A stretch of DNA of 64,000 nucleotides from contig JAGFXR010000002.1 in assembly GCA_017861365.1 (NCBI GenBank), positions 62,001 to 126,000 of the forward strand, read 5' to 3'. The translations under genes and the position numbers were made by a program. Every line of letters begins with the position of its first letter. Position 1 is the stretch's first letter. This DNA comes from Oscillospiraceae bacterium. GTDB taxonomy: Bacteria > Bacillota > Clostridia > Oscillospirales > Oscillospiraceae. The notes beneath the pieces were generated by a model. That model saw only the letters and a list, made by a program, of their open reading frames with translations, was not told where the DNA came from and ran no database searches. Of this stretch, positions 17,564 through 26,425 are shown one piece after another.

Positions 17564-17869
17564 CATATCTGCTTTTTCTGATTGATTTTCCTTGTTTGGC
17601 TTTTTTGGAAACCATCCTTTTTCCACTCGTTTTTTCTGCTCGAACAGTTCTCGTATACTCCACAGCAACGAAAAACCGAACGTTCCCAGCATAGCTGAAA
17701 TCACGGTCACATTGATGAACAGAGATGCGGCAATACAGGCCAGTCCTGCCAGCAGGAACAGCGGCCATACCTTTGTGCCCCAATGATATTCCGCTTGAAT
17801 CACCACCGGATGAAGCATTCCGATCATGATGAATACCGCCGCACCCATTAACACACCTACAAATTGCAT
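17555..17869 (-). CDS. DUF4491 family membrane protein
   Basis: A 104-residue protein with three hydrophobic segments in the first 75 residues and a basic tail. The GMLHPVVIQAEYHWGTKVWP segment and the ELFEQKKRVEKGWFP ending are features of DUF4491, a small membrane family common in Firmicutes and Bacteroidetes with no known function. A GGAGAAG site precedes the ATG. It stands alone. Confidence 0.82.
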   Translation of the reverse strand: MQFVGVLMGAAVFIMIGMLHPVVIQAEYHWGTKVWPLFLLAGLACIAASLFINVTVISAMLGTFGFSLLWSIRELFEQKKRVEKGWFPKKPNKENQSEKADMGL

Positions 17870-18280
17870 ATCTTTCTTCTCCTGTCTCTAGTTCGTAAAA
17901 ACTGCATGTATGATCCGATCACAGCCGCGTTGGCTGAAAGGGGTCAAGTTTCCGACCGGTCAATGGGTCAGACGGAAGCATATGTAAACATTGTAGCGAT
18001 TCCGGCTGAACCTGTCAATCCATTCAGCCGTTTGTGAGCGGACTATGGACATGTGCGTTCAGCTATTTCCATTTTTCCATGTTCTTGTTTCCATAGAAAG
18101 AACCCCCTGATGTAGTTTGATTGTTCTGCATCAGGGGGCCTTTGTCATTCTCCGCGTTTCCTGTATCTGTACACTGACCGTTGGAGGTTGTTTTGTTGTT
18201 TCACGCCACACAGGTGCCGGTGACCGCATGTGAAATAATGTTTTCCCGTTCAGACTGTCAGCTCATGAATTTGCCGTTCC
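17870..18280. other. Intergenic stretch with a hairpin only
   Basis: About 410 bases with no credible gene. The only clear structure is the hairpin at 18103-18138. The rest may hold the promoter of the DUF4491 gene on the minus strand. Confidence 0.4.
18103..18138. terminator. Terminator-like hairpin
   Basis: Arms 18103-18112 and 18129-18138 pair over 10 bp (CCCCCTGATG with its complement), followed by CCTTT. It lies beyond the end of the lactonase gene and may end that minus-strand operon. Confidence 0.55.
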
Positions 18281-19084
18281 TCACTTATAATAGTTCGGAG
18301 CGGTTTGTAATGTTTGAAAGTGCTTGATATCATGAGCAAATATAACGTTCGCATCATATTTTTTTTCCAGGCTTCTGACTTTCTCGATGGACTTAAAATA
18401 AGCAAGGCTGTCATACAGGAGGCCGGAAGCCTTTGAGGGCGGGCCATATATTTCCTGGGTATAGACGCAATCCTGCGGTAAAATATAGGTTCCTGAGCTC
18501 AAATGCACCACTAACCCCAGCAGACCCGGCGTGTGTCCAGGTAAATTGATGACCTCCACACCTGGCACCAATTCGAAATCCTCTTCCACCAGATGATATT
18601 GCCTGACCGCAACGTCCAAATCGGCTTTCACATATCCGCCGTGTGTGAGAGGATTTTGATTGAGCCTGACCTGAACCTGTGCCTGATAGAAATCAGCCTT
18701 CGGAACATACACATCCGCATGAGGAAACAGATTCAAATTTCCGGCGTGATCCAGGTGCATATGAGAGATCACTAGGGTTTTGATATCCTGCGGCTGAACC
18801 CCGCAAAGGGCAAGCTGATGCTCCAGACGTTCCTCATTTGTTTGGTAAAGCGGATAGATTTCCTGCAAATTTTGGGGCCAATAGCCCTTCATGGCATCCG
18901 GGTGACTGCCGGTATCATATAAAATATAACCCTGGCTTGTTTCAATTAAGAATGCCATGACGGGGAGCTTGATCCACTCATTCGCAATATGCGGATGGCT
19001 GTATGTGCCAATGCTGGAGCATGCCACAACATTGTTTTGATCTGTCTCCAGATAACCGGTATTTAATATATAAAGTCTCATCAT
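18281..19084 (-). CDS. Metallo-beta-lactamase-fold lactonase (N-acyl homoserine lactonase family)
   Basis: A 267-residue MBL-fold hydrolase of the AiiA/AttM (BlcC) group. The two-zinc motif SHMHLDHAGN lies near residue 108, with further ligands in LPGHTPG, the Asp of PQDCVYT and the FAHD near the end. No signal peptide. The family opens lactone rings; AttM/BlcC acts on gamma-butyrolactone and on acyl homoserine lactones. It lies 23 bases behind an iron alcohol dehydrogenase, a pairing also seen in the Agrobacterium blc operon, which favours a metabolic lactone over quorum quenching. That reading is an inference. Confidence 0.85.
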   Translation of the reverse strand: MMRLYILNTGYLETDQNNVVACSSIGTYSHPHIANEWIKLPVMAFLIETSQGYILYDTGSHPDAMKGYWPQNLQEIYPLYQTNEERLEHQLALCGVQPQDIKTLVISHMHLDHAGNLNLFPHADVYVPKADFYQAQVQVRLNQNPLTHGGYVKADLDVAVRQYHLVEEDFELVPGVEVINLPGHTPGLLGLVVHLSSGTYILPQDCVYTQEIYGPPSKASGLLYDSLAYFKSIEKVRSLEKKYDANVIFAHDIKHFQTLQTAPNYYK

Positions 19085-19107
19085 CTATCGTTCCTCGTGA
19101 ATCGTTC

Positions 19108-20238
19108 TCATAGAGCTTCGCGGTAAATCTCAGCCAGCTCATCGGCATCAAAGAATTTGGGATGAGCTTTTAGTCCGCCGATGGAAACCTTCAGACAGTT
19201 GCTTACCATCCAGGGAATCTGATCCTCGGTAATACCGCATTCACCCAAGGTTGTGGTTAAGTGCAGTCTTTGAAGCAGGGATTCCAGCAGCTCAACCACA
19301 TCGGAGGGCTTGCTGCCGCCTAATAATTTGGAAATCACCCCGAACTTCTCCTCCCCCGCGGGCAGGGTGTGCCGGAAAACAACAGGGGTCAGTGCTGCCA
19401 GCCCCTTGCCGTGGACAATGTCCATCAAACCGCTGGCGGGATGCTCCATACCGTGAGGAGCTGTTACGCCGGAAACTCCGATGACCATGCCGCCCAGTGT
19501 GCTGGCGAGACACAGCTCATCCCAACCATCCACATCCGAAGAATCCTCATACACAGATACCAGGCTGCGGGCAGACATCCGGATACCCTCCAGCGCCTGC
19601 ATCGCGGTCAGCGGCTGTACACTGGCCGAGAGAAAGGCCTCCATATTGTGGCACAGTGCGTCGAAGCCAACAGAAGCTAAAATGGATTTGGGCATGGTCG
19701 TCATCAGCAGCGGATCAATGATCGAACAGGTGGGCACGATGGCGTTGCAGCGCAGGGATTTTTTATCCATGGTATCGGGATTGGTCATCACGGAAAAGCC
19801 GTTGCCCTCGCTTCCGGTGCCGCAGGTGGTGGGAACCGCGACGATGGGAAGCGCTTTGTCACTAAAGGCGCGGCCGAAGATATACTCATTGATATCGCCG
19901 CCGTTGACAGCTTGAAAAGCGATACCCTTAGCCGCATCAATGCTGCTACCGCCGCCCAGCGCAATCACCAGATCGCAGTTCTGCGCCTTGGCAAGCTCGG
20001 CTCCCTCATAAATCGTGGTGGTGAGGGGATTTGGTGTGACCTGGTCAAATAGAACACAGGAGACGCCGTTCTCACGCAGCAATTCTTCTGTTTTATCTAA
20101 CAGTCCGGAGCGCTTGGTGCTGTTTCCTCCGGTGACAATGAGCGCGCGTTTGCCGATACCCGCGGCTTTCTCGCCGATCAGGTCGGACTTGCCTCGGCCA
20201 AATACCAAATCAACCGGCAGATGATATTGAAATTCCAT
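19108..20238 (-). CDS. Iron-containing alcohol dehydrogenase (4-hydroxybutyrate-dehydrogenase-like)
   Basis: A 376-residue group III alcohol dehydrogenase. The NAD-binding GGGSSIDAAKG motif lies near residue 95 and the iron ligands are visible as Asp and His in FDALCHNMEAF, His in PHGMEHP and His in DIVHGKGLA. The ATG at 20238 follows GGGAGG; an upstream extension is unsupported. Members reduce or oxidise small aldehydes, including succinate semialdehyde/4-hydroxybutyrate. Neighbours (lactonase downstream, GABA aminotransferase upstream) suggest that reaction here. Confidence 0.88.
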   Translation of the reverse strand: MEFQYHLPVDLVFGRGKSDLIGEKAAGIGKRALIVTGGNSTKRSGLLDKTEELLRENGVSCVLFDQVTPNPLTTTIYEGAELAKAQNCDLVIALGGGSSIDAAKGIAFQAVNGGDINEYIFGRAFSDKALPIVAVPTTCGTGSEGNGFSVMTNPDTMDKKSLRCNAIVPTCSIIDPLLMTTMPKSILASVGFDALCHNMEAFLSASVQPLTAMQALEGIRMSARSLVSVYEDSSDVDGWDELCLASTLGGMVIGVSGVTAPHGMEHPASGLMDIVHGKGLAALTPVVFRHTLPAGEEKFGVISKLLGGSKPSDVVELLESLLQRLHLTTTLGECGITEDQIPWMVSNCLKVSIGGLKAHPKFFDADELAEIYREAL

Positions 20239-20315
20239 ATAGATTCCTCCCATGAGAGAAGGAGAGATGCCGCGCACCTCTCCCGTCTCTGCTTTCATTG
20301 TATTCGAATGACAGA

Positions 20316-21239
20316 TTACTTTATGTTTGTTGTGATTCCGTCTTCCACGCCCACGAAGTAATCTTCTGTCAGGCCATAGCTTTCCAAAATCTTCAGCAGC
20401 GTTCCGTCTTCCTTCATTTCGTTGAGAGCTGCGTTGACCTCATTCAGGAAATCCTCATCCTCAAAGCGAACCGCGGCGCCGATCTGGCCGCTGGACTCAG
20501 CCTCGTAGGGAGACAGCAGCTTGAGCTTCAGGGAGCTGTCCTGTGCCAGAGTATATCCCGCGACAATACCGTCGGTCACAACGGCGTCGACCTTGCCCAT
20601 GTTCACAGCGGTCATCAGCGTAGCCTGGTTATCATAGGACATCAGATCGCCGATTTTACCGTCGTTCAACCACTGCTCTGCCGTGTCATAGAAGGTGGTT
20701 CCGGGCTGAGCGCCGATCGTCTTATCCTTCAGGTCATCCTTGCTGGCAATGGTGGAGTCCTGAGGAATTACAACGGCCTCGCCCTCCTGATACCACTTGT
20801 CGGTGAAAGCGGCTATCTGCAGACGTTCTTCCTTAACATACATCGCGTCGACGACCATGTCAATGCTGTTGTTGTTCAGCTCGACCAGCAGGTTGCTAAA
20901 ATCAATGACCTTCATCTGAATGTCGGGGATACCGAGTCTGTTGCAGATTTCACGCAAAATCTCAATATCAATTCCCTTGAGCTCACCGGTGTCTACATCC
21001 TGATAGCAGAAGGGCGCATCGTTTGAGGAGCCGATTTCAATATAGCCTTTTGCTTTAATTTCCTGGAGCAGTTTGGATTCGCTGGAGCTGGAGGTTTCTC
21101 CTTCAGCAGCTGTTGATGAGGTGGAAGAGCTGGTATCCGTGGTTTTGCTTCCGGTTGATGAGCTGCATGCCGCCATGGATGCGAGCAGCACGACAGTCAG
21201 GCATAGGGTGGCCAATTTTGTAAGATTGAAGCGTTTCAT
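20316..21239 (-). CDS. Amino-acid ABC transporter substrate-binding lipoprotein
   Basis: A 307-residue family 3 solute-binding protein. A lipoprotein signal ends at Cys25 (ASMAAC), followed by a Ser/Thr linker to about residue 55 and two alpha/beta lobes. GYIEIGSSNDAPFCYQD at the start of lobe one is typical of polar amino acid binders. The ATG at 21239 follows GAGGG. The permease and ATPase genes lie directly upstream on the same strand, making a complete importer. The ligand could be GABA or another amino acid, given the aminotransferase nearby. Confidence 0.9.
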   Translation of the reverse strand: MKRFNLTKLATLCLTVVLLASMAACSSSTGSKTTDTSSSTSSTAAEGETSSSSESKLLQEIKAKGYIEIGSSNDAPFCYQDVDTGELKGIDIEILREICNRLGIPDIQMKVIDFSNLLVELNNNSIDMVVDAMYVKEERLQIAAFTDKWYQEGEAVVIPQDSTIASKDDLKDKTIGAQPGTTFYDTAEQWLNDGKIGDLMSYDNQATLMTAVNMGKVDAVVTDGIVAGYTLAQDSSLKLKLLSPYEAESSGQIGAAVRFEDEDFLNEVNAALNEMKEDGTLLKILESYGLTEDYFVGVEDGITTNIK

Positions 21240-21294
21240 ATCAGTTTCCCTCTTTCTTTGCCTTTCGGCATATTTCAGTACGACTTTGTACCGT

Positions 21295-21990
21295 TTAACG
21301 AACACGTTTCAGTCTGCGCTCAATGATCTTGCAGAGCTGTGACAGGGGCAGGCTGATGATGAGGTAGACAATTGCCAAAATGGTATAGGCCTCCACCGTC
21401 AGGAACGTTTGGGACGCATAGGTTTTGGTCCTGAGGAGCAGTTCCTGAACGGCAATCATGGCCAGCAGGGAAGTGTCCTTAATCATCATCACCAGATAGT
21501 TTCCGAAGACCGGGATAGAATTTCGAAGCGCGGGAGGAATGATAAAGCGGAATAAAACCTGTGTTTCGCTGAAGCCAAGCGCCAGGCCGGCCTCGCGCTG
21601 ACCGGGATCAATGGAGACAATGGCGGAACGGATGACTTCCGACATATAACAGCCGTAGTTGATTGCAAATCCGATGATGCCGCAGGTCGCGGCCTTAAAT
21701 TGAACATTGATATCATACCCCATCGTCGCGGCGATTCCGTTAATGAGCATAGGGATGACATAGTAAATGTAGAAAAACTGTACAAGAAGGGGGGTTCCGC
21801 GGATAATTTCAATGAATACGCTTAAAACGCCGGTCAGAATTTTATTTTTAGAAAGCTTTCCGATGGCAAGCAGCAGGGCTGCGATCAATGCAAACAGGAA
21901 GCCGACGATGGTAATGTAAACGACAATTCCGACGCCGTTGAGAAGGCTGGGCCCCAGCGTTCTCAACGCCCTATCAAAGTGAAACTCCAT
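21295..21990 (-). CDS. Amino-acid ABC transporter permease
   Basis: A 231-residue HisM/GlnP-type permease with about five membrane segments and the EAA loop (EAGLALGFSETQ) near residue 135 that contacts the ATPase. It lies between the ATPase and the binding-protein gene. A single permease gene suggests a homodimer. Confidence 0.92.
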   Translation of the reverse strand: MEFHFDRALRTLGPSLLNGVGIVVYITIVGFLFALIAALLLAIGKLSKNKILTGVLSVFIEIIRGTPLLVQFFYIYYVIPMLINGIAATMGYDINVQFKAATCGIIGFAINYGCYMSEVIRSAIVSIDPGQREAGLALGFSETQVLFRFIIPPALRNSIPVFGNYLVMMIKDTSLLAMIAVQELLLRTKTYASQTFLTVEAYTILAIVYLIISLPLSQLCKIIERRLKRVR

Positions 21991-22005
21991 GCCGGTTCGC
22001 CTCCT

Positions 22006-22734
22006 TTACAATACACGGGCAAGAAATGCCCGGGTTCTGTCGTTCTTCGGATTGGTAAAAATTTCGGCGGGGGTATCGGATTCTACCACATAGCCGCCGT
22101 CCATAAAGATCACACGATCCGCGACTTCCTTTGCGAAGCCCATTTCATGCGTGACAACCACCATGGTCATTCCCTCGTTTGCCAGCTGCTTCATGACCTC
22201 CAGCACGTCACCCACCAGCTCCGGATCCAGAGCGGAGGTTGGTTCATCAAACAGGAGCATATCCGGCTGCATCGCCAGAGCACGCGCAATGGCAACGCGC
22301 TGCTGCTGCCCTCCGGACAACGAGGAGGGATAAGCGTCGGCTTTCGTCTCCAGACCGACCTTGCGGAGCAGCTCCATAGCCTGTTCCTTTGCGGTTTCTT
22401 TCGAAAGCTTGTTCAGATGGATGGGCGCGTACATAATATTCTCCAGTACATTTTTCAGCGGGAACAGATTGAACCGCTGAAAGACCATGCCGACGTGCTT
22501 TCGATATTCTGTGACCTGTTTGCCGAGTTTTGTAATGTCCTGATCCTGATAAAGGATTTCGCCGCCCGTGGGGTGCTCCAGTAAGTTGATGCAGCGAAGC
22601 ATGGTGCTTTTTCCGGAGCCGGATGGCCCGATAATGACGACCACCTCACCTTTTTCAACGGAAATATTGACGTCACGGAGAACCTCAAGATCACCGAACG
22701 ATTTCGAAAGCTTTTTGATTTCCAGCATTCCCAT
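22006..22734 (-). CDS. Amino-acid ABC transporter ATP-binding protein
   Basis: A 242-residue GlnQ/HisP-type ATPase with Walker [10 protein letters not shown] near residue 35, signature LSGGQQQR near 137 and Walker [14 protein letters not shown]. The start at 22734 follows AAGGTGA; an ATG two codons later is also possible. First gene of the ABC importer, set apart from the upstream kinase-like gene by a strong terminator. Confidence 0.94.
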   Translation of the reverse strand: MGMLEIKKLSKSFGDLEVLRDVNISVEKGEVVVIIGPSGSGKSTMLRCINLLEHPTGGEILYQDQDITKLGKQVTEYRKHVGMVFQRFNLFPLKNVLENIMYAPIHLNKLSKETAKEQAMELLRKVGLETKADAYPSSLSGGQQQRVAIARALAMQPDMLLFDEPTSALDPELVGDVLEVMKQLANEGMTMVVVTHEMGFAKEVADRVIFMDGGYVVESDTPAEIFTNPKNDRTRAFLARVL

Positions 22735-22800
22735 TTCTGTCACCTTCTTTGTTGTATGAGGAGGGTTCCCTCGTTGTATCAGAGTGCGCATTTCCTGAAA

Positions 22801-22852
22801 AAATAACAACGGAGCCATTTCTAATCTTAGAAAGGCTCCGTTGCCCATTTTC
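22801..22852. terminator. Bidirectional terminator
   Basis: Arms 22807-22822 and 22829-22843 pair over about 15 bp with one bulge. Thymine tracts stand on both sides (TTATTTTTTC on the minus strand). It separates the cytidylate-kinase-like gene from the ABC operon. Confidence 0.82.
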
Positions 22853-22861
22853 TTTTTTATG

Positions 22862-23464
22862 TTAATTCAGGTGAAAGCGCTTCTTGATAATATCCACCAG
22901 CACATCACAGGTTTCATCGACACCCAGAAGGCTGGAGTCCAGCATCACATGCTTGTAATCCTTGTCGGACATGGAGTAGCCGCAGTAATGCTTATGATAG
23001 GACTCCCGCGCTTTGTCTACCTCCGCAATCATTTTCTTTGCCTCCGCGGGCTGCATGTTCAGCCGTTCCACGCAATTGCACAGTCTTGCGGAATAAGGAG
23101 CGTAGATAAACACGTTGATAATTTGACTGTGATCTTTGAGAATATGATCGGAACACCGTCCGACGATGATACACGAGCCTTTGTCCGCAAGATCAGTGAT
23201 GATGTTGCGCTGTGCGGCAAAGATGGAATCCTGAATCGCGGTGGTTCCCATGCCCAAGGGGTAGCTCATGTTGAAAAAAGCGGACTTTGCGCTCTCTTCC
23301 ACATCGCTGATGGTTGACACGGGAAGCTCCAGGCTTTTGGCGGTCAAATCCACAATGTCTCTGTCGTAGTATTCGATGCCCAGCGCTTCACTGACCTTCC
23401 TCGCGATGGGACGGCCGAGGCTCCCGAATTGACGTGTAATTGTTACCACATATTTTTCATTCAT
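22862..23464 (-). CDS. Cytidylate-kinase-like family protein
   Basis: A 200-residue P-loop-type nucleotide-kinase relative common in clostridia. The N-terminus [17 protein letters not shown] is the family's altered P-loop, followed by [10 protein letters not shown] and [11 protein letters not shown]. It is not the essential Cmk and its substrate is unknown. GGGAGG precedes the ATG at 23464. A terminator follows it. Confidence 0.82.
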   Translation of the reverse strand: MNEKYVVTITRQFGSLGRPIARKVSEALGIEYYDRDIVDLTAKSLELPVSTISDVEESAKSAFFNMSYPLGMGTTAIQDSIFAAQRNIITDLADKGSCIIVGRCSDHILKDHSQIINVFIYAPYSARLCNCVERLNMQPAEAKKMIAEVDKARESYHKHYCGYSMSDKDYKHVMLDSSLLGVDETCDVLVDIIKKRFHLN

Positions 23465-23604
23465 ACGCGATTCCTCCCAGTGAACCTGTGCTGCTGCTTC
23501 ATCTATCAGCAGTATAGCACATAAAAAACAATTTCCAATAGCCTCTGATCCCAATCTTTTTACGATTAGTTGTATGCTGAATACAAGAGATAACTTGTGT
23601 CTGA

Positions 23605-24957
23605 TTAGAGGCAGTCGGCAATGGCTGCTTCAAAAATATCCAGGCCGGCCTCCAGCTGCGCGTCGGTGATCACCAGAGGTGCAAGGAAGCGAATTACATT
23701 GCTGTAAATACCAGCGCTCTCAATTAATAATCCATGTTTGGCTGTTTCTGCCACCAGCCGGGACACCAGCTCGGGATATGGCTTTTTGGTTGTTCTGTCT
23801 GTCACAAATTCCAGTCCAATCATGGCGCCCAGGCCACGGATATCCCCGATGACATCATATTTGTCCGCCCATGCGCGATACCGCTCGGTGACAGTTTTTC
23901 CGATTGCCAATGCGCGGTCAGCCAGGTGATCCCGCTGCATAATTTCAAGCACCTTAAGTCCTGCAGCACAGGCCAGAGGGTTTCCGCAGTATGTGCCGCC
24001 GATGGTGCCGCCGGGAACAGACTCCATAATTTCCTCTCTTGCGATGATCGCGCTGAGGGGGATGCCAGCGGCAATCGATTTTGCCGTGGCAAGGATATCG
24101 GGCATGACACCGTTTTCGTTCCAGTATTCGCTGGCAAACAGACGTCCAGTTCTGCAAAACCCGGTTTGCACCTCGTCCGCGATGAGCAGAATGCCATGCC
24201 GGTCACAAATGCTCCGAACCGCTTTGATCCACTCGATGGGAGCCGGAATAAAACCGCCCTCGCCCTGCAACGGTTCCACCACGATGGCCGCCACATATTC
24301 CGCGGGTGAGGATTGCTCAAATACCTGCTCCAGCTTGGAGATGTAATAGGCAATCGCGTCTTCCTCGGGCATACCCGCCGGTTTCCGGTATAAATAGGGG
24401 AATTCGGCGCGATATACGCCGTCAGGGAACGGACCCATGCCCACGGCGTATGCCTTTTTAGAGGTCATCGTCATCGTCAGAAGGGTGCGGCCATGAAAGG
24501 CACCGGAAAACACGATAATGTTGGGACGTTTGGTATACGCCTTGGCAAGCTTGACGGCATTTTCGTCTGCTTCCGCACCGCTGTTAGCAAAGAAAGCCTT
24601 TTTCTTTGCCCCGGTCACCGGAACGCAGGCGCACAGCTGTTCAGCCAGGGCGACATATCCCTCATGAGTTACAATATTAAACATACCGTGAAAATATTTG
24701 TCCGCCTGTGCCTTGACGACTTCCACAACCTCAGGGTGGGAATAGCCGATGTTCAAAACGCCGACGCCGCCAATCCAGTCGATATAACGATTTCCGTCCA
24801 CATCTTCCACCATAGCGCCTTCTCCGCGCTCGATCACAACAGGATAGGCACATTTGATTGCGGATGGAACCACGTCTGCTCTTCTCGCAATCACGTCGGA
24901 TGCCTTCGGTCCGGGTACCTGTGCCGTCACGATTTCAGGCAACGCATCTTTTAGCAT
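23605..24957 (-). CDS. gabT: 4-aminobutyrate aminotransferase (class III)
   Basis: A 450-residue PLP-dependent class III aminotransferase. Features include NSGAEADENAVKLA near residue 130, HGRT, the cofactor-binding ADEVQTGFCRTG, and the PLP lysine in ATAKSIAAGIPLS near 290. Similarity is closest to GabT, which converts GABA and 2-oxoglutarate to succinate semialdehyde and glutamate; related enzymes use other omega-amino acids. I chose the ATG at 24957, 8 bases after AGGAG, over a GTG at 24966. It is divergent from a PucR regulator with a good promoter between them. Confidence 0.85.
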   Translation of the reverse strand: MLKDALPEIVTAQVPGPKASDVIARRADVVPSAIKCAYPVVIERGEGAMVEDVDGNRYIDWIGGVGVLNIGYSHPEVVEVVKAQADKYFHGMFNIVTHEGYVALAEQLCACVPVTGAKKKAFFANSGAEADENAVKLAKAYTKRPNIIVFSGAFHGRTLLTMTMTSKKAYAVGMGPFPDGVYRAEFPYLYRKPAGMPEEDAIAYYISKLEQVFEQSSPAEYVAAIVVEPLQGEGGFIPAPIEWIKAVRSICDRHGILLIADEVQTGFCRTGRLFASEYWNENGVMPDILATAKSIAAGIPLSAIIAREEIMESVPGGTIGGTYCGNPLACAAGLKVLEIMQRDHLADRALAIGKTVTERYRAWADKYDVIGDIRGLGAMIGLEFVTDRTTKKPYPELVSRLVAETAKHGLLIESAGIYSNVIRFLAPLVITDAQLEAGLDIFEAAIADCL

Positions 24958-24999
24958 ATGACTCACTCCTCGGTTGATTCAACCAATTATTATATTATT

Positions 25000-25027
25000 A
25001 GTATAGTACAGAGAAAATGGTTTTCAA
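25000..25027 (-). promoter_or_regulatory. Promoter of the GABA aminotransferase gene
   Basis: On the minus strand TTGAAA (25027-25022), a 16-base spacer and TATACT (25005-25000). The aminotransferase ATG is at 24957, leaving a leader of about 35 bases. Confidence 0.6.
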
Positions 25028-25079
25028 CGGCTTCGTAGTACAGAGTTTTGGAGATTTATTATACTTTCCATCTAAATGA

Positions 25080-25094
25080 AAGTGTGGTACACTT
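25080..25094. promoter_or_regulatory. Palindromic operator candidate
   Basis: AAGTGT and ACACTT flank a 3-base centre. The dyad lies 35 bases before the PucR start and could be its autoregulatory or shared binding site. Confidence 0.35.
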
Positions 25095-25128
25095 CTATTA
25101 CCATAGAACATAAAAGGATGAAGCACGA

Positions 25129-26247
25129 ATGCGAACACAGGTTGCAGTGTTATATGAATCCGCGCATGTGAAATATAAGCTGACCGTCCACGGCGGGCAA
25201 AGCGGTATGAGCAATTCCGCGTCCTGGGTCTATTTGGCGGAAGATATTCACAACGTAACCTTCTTAAAGGGCGGAGAGCTGGTGATTACCACAGGCCTGT
25301 TTACACAGAACGGTATTACCCTCTATGAGTTTATTCGCGCGTTTGCGATGTACAATTGCAGCGGTATCCTGATTAACGTGGGGCAATATCTTCAATTGGA
25401 CGATATCACGCCGGAAATACTTCAATTTTGTAACGAGAATAGATTTCCACTCTTTACGATGCCCTGGGAGATTCATTTGGTCGACATTATGCAGGAATTC
25501 TGCGGGCTGTTTGTACGTGAGAACCACAGAGAAGACCATCTGAGCGCGGCATTCCAGGGAGCGATCTATCAGACGCCGGTGCCGGACAGCATCTTACGGG
25601 TGCTCAATCAGTATGGCTTTGCCACCTCCGCCGATTATCAATTGATTGCGATCCGCAATCTGGAAGATCCCACAAGAATCACTTCGCCGCTGAATAGCTA
25701 TGGACTGAAGTATCACCTGTTCCAGCATGACAATCTCATGGTTCTCATTTACCATACAGCGCAAAAGCAGATTTCCTTAGATGGCATCATTGAGGTCATT
25801 TGTTTTTACGACGGTATTATGCTGGGGGTCAGCGATACAGTGCACACACTGGAGGAAGTGGGCGCGTGCTATCGGCGCGCGCGCTTTTCTCTGGCGGCCG
25901 CGGAATTCTGGAAACGTCCCTTCGTAAAATTCGATGAATTGGGCATGTTTCAACTGCTGTTTTGCGTGTCTGACCCGAATTTGTTGGTCACCATGTATCA
26001 GAGACGCCTGGGTAAATTAGAGCAATATGACTTGAATCATGACTCGGATTATATGAATACACTCCGAATCTTTCTGCTGTCGGATTGCAATCTGCTGGAC
26101 ACGGCTTCCCGCATGCATACCCACCGGAATACGGTTGTCTATCGCATTCGGAAAATCAAAGAGCTTTTGAATTCGGAGATGGATGATGCAACGGTAAAGT
26201 TTGATCTTTTAATGGCGTTCTACATTAAAGAATATCTTGCGATGTGA
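25129..26247 (+). CDS. PucR-family transcriptional regulator
   Basis: A 372-residue regulator with an N-terminal PucR sensor domain (about residues 10-125), a middle region, and a C-terminal helix-turn-helix (about 305-370, with RMHTHRNTVVYRIRKI). Relatives control purine, proline or GABA catabolism; GabR-like PucR proteins activate gabT in several bacteria. Divergence from the aminotransferase gene supports that job here. Confidence 0.88.
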   Translation: MRTQVAVLYESAHVKYKLTVHGGQSGMSNSASWVYLAEDIHNVTFLKGGELVITTGLFTQNGITLYEFIRAFAMYNCSGILINVGQYLQLDDITPEILQFCNENRFPLFTMPWEIHLVDIMQEFCGLFVRENHREDHLSAAFQGAIYQTPVPDSILRVLNQYGFATSADYQLIAIRNLEDPTRITSPLNSYGLKYHLFQHDNLMVLIYHTAQKQISLDGIIEVICFYDGIMLGVSDTVHTLEEVGACYRRARFSLAAAEFWKRPFVKFDELGMFQLLFCVSDPNLLVTMYQRRLGKLEQYDLNHDSDYMNTLRIFLLSDCNLLDTASRMHTHRNTVVYRIRKIKELLNSEMDDATVKFDLLMAFYIKEYLAM

Positions 26248-26362
26248 CTTGATCAATGCACTGTGTCACCCTGCAATGTCCGTTTCTATACTCAGATGCG
26301 TCACCAGTTTCTCTGTCTGGTATCAGACCAAGATTTGTGACAGTTCAGTGGAAGAGATCAAA

Positions 26363-26407
26363 AAGACACCCCGGCCCGCCGTAAAAACGGCGAAGCCGGG
26401 GTGTTTT
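26363..26407. terminator. Bidirectional terminator
   Basis: A long GC-rich hairpin: outer arms 26365-26375 and 26395-26405, an inner stem GCCGT/ACGGC, and TTTT after it. It sits between the converging PucR and reductase genes. Confidence 0.85.
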
Positions 26408-26425
26408 CAAATTATCATCAATCGG

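Noticed and set aside
18281-19084. Quorum-quenching acyl homoserine lactonase as the primary role
   Set aside because: The genes around it are for amino-acid and alcohol metabolism, and clostridia are not expected to use these signals; a metabolic lactone is more likely.
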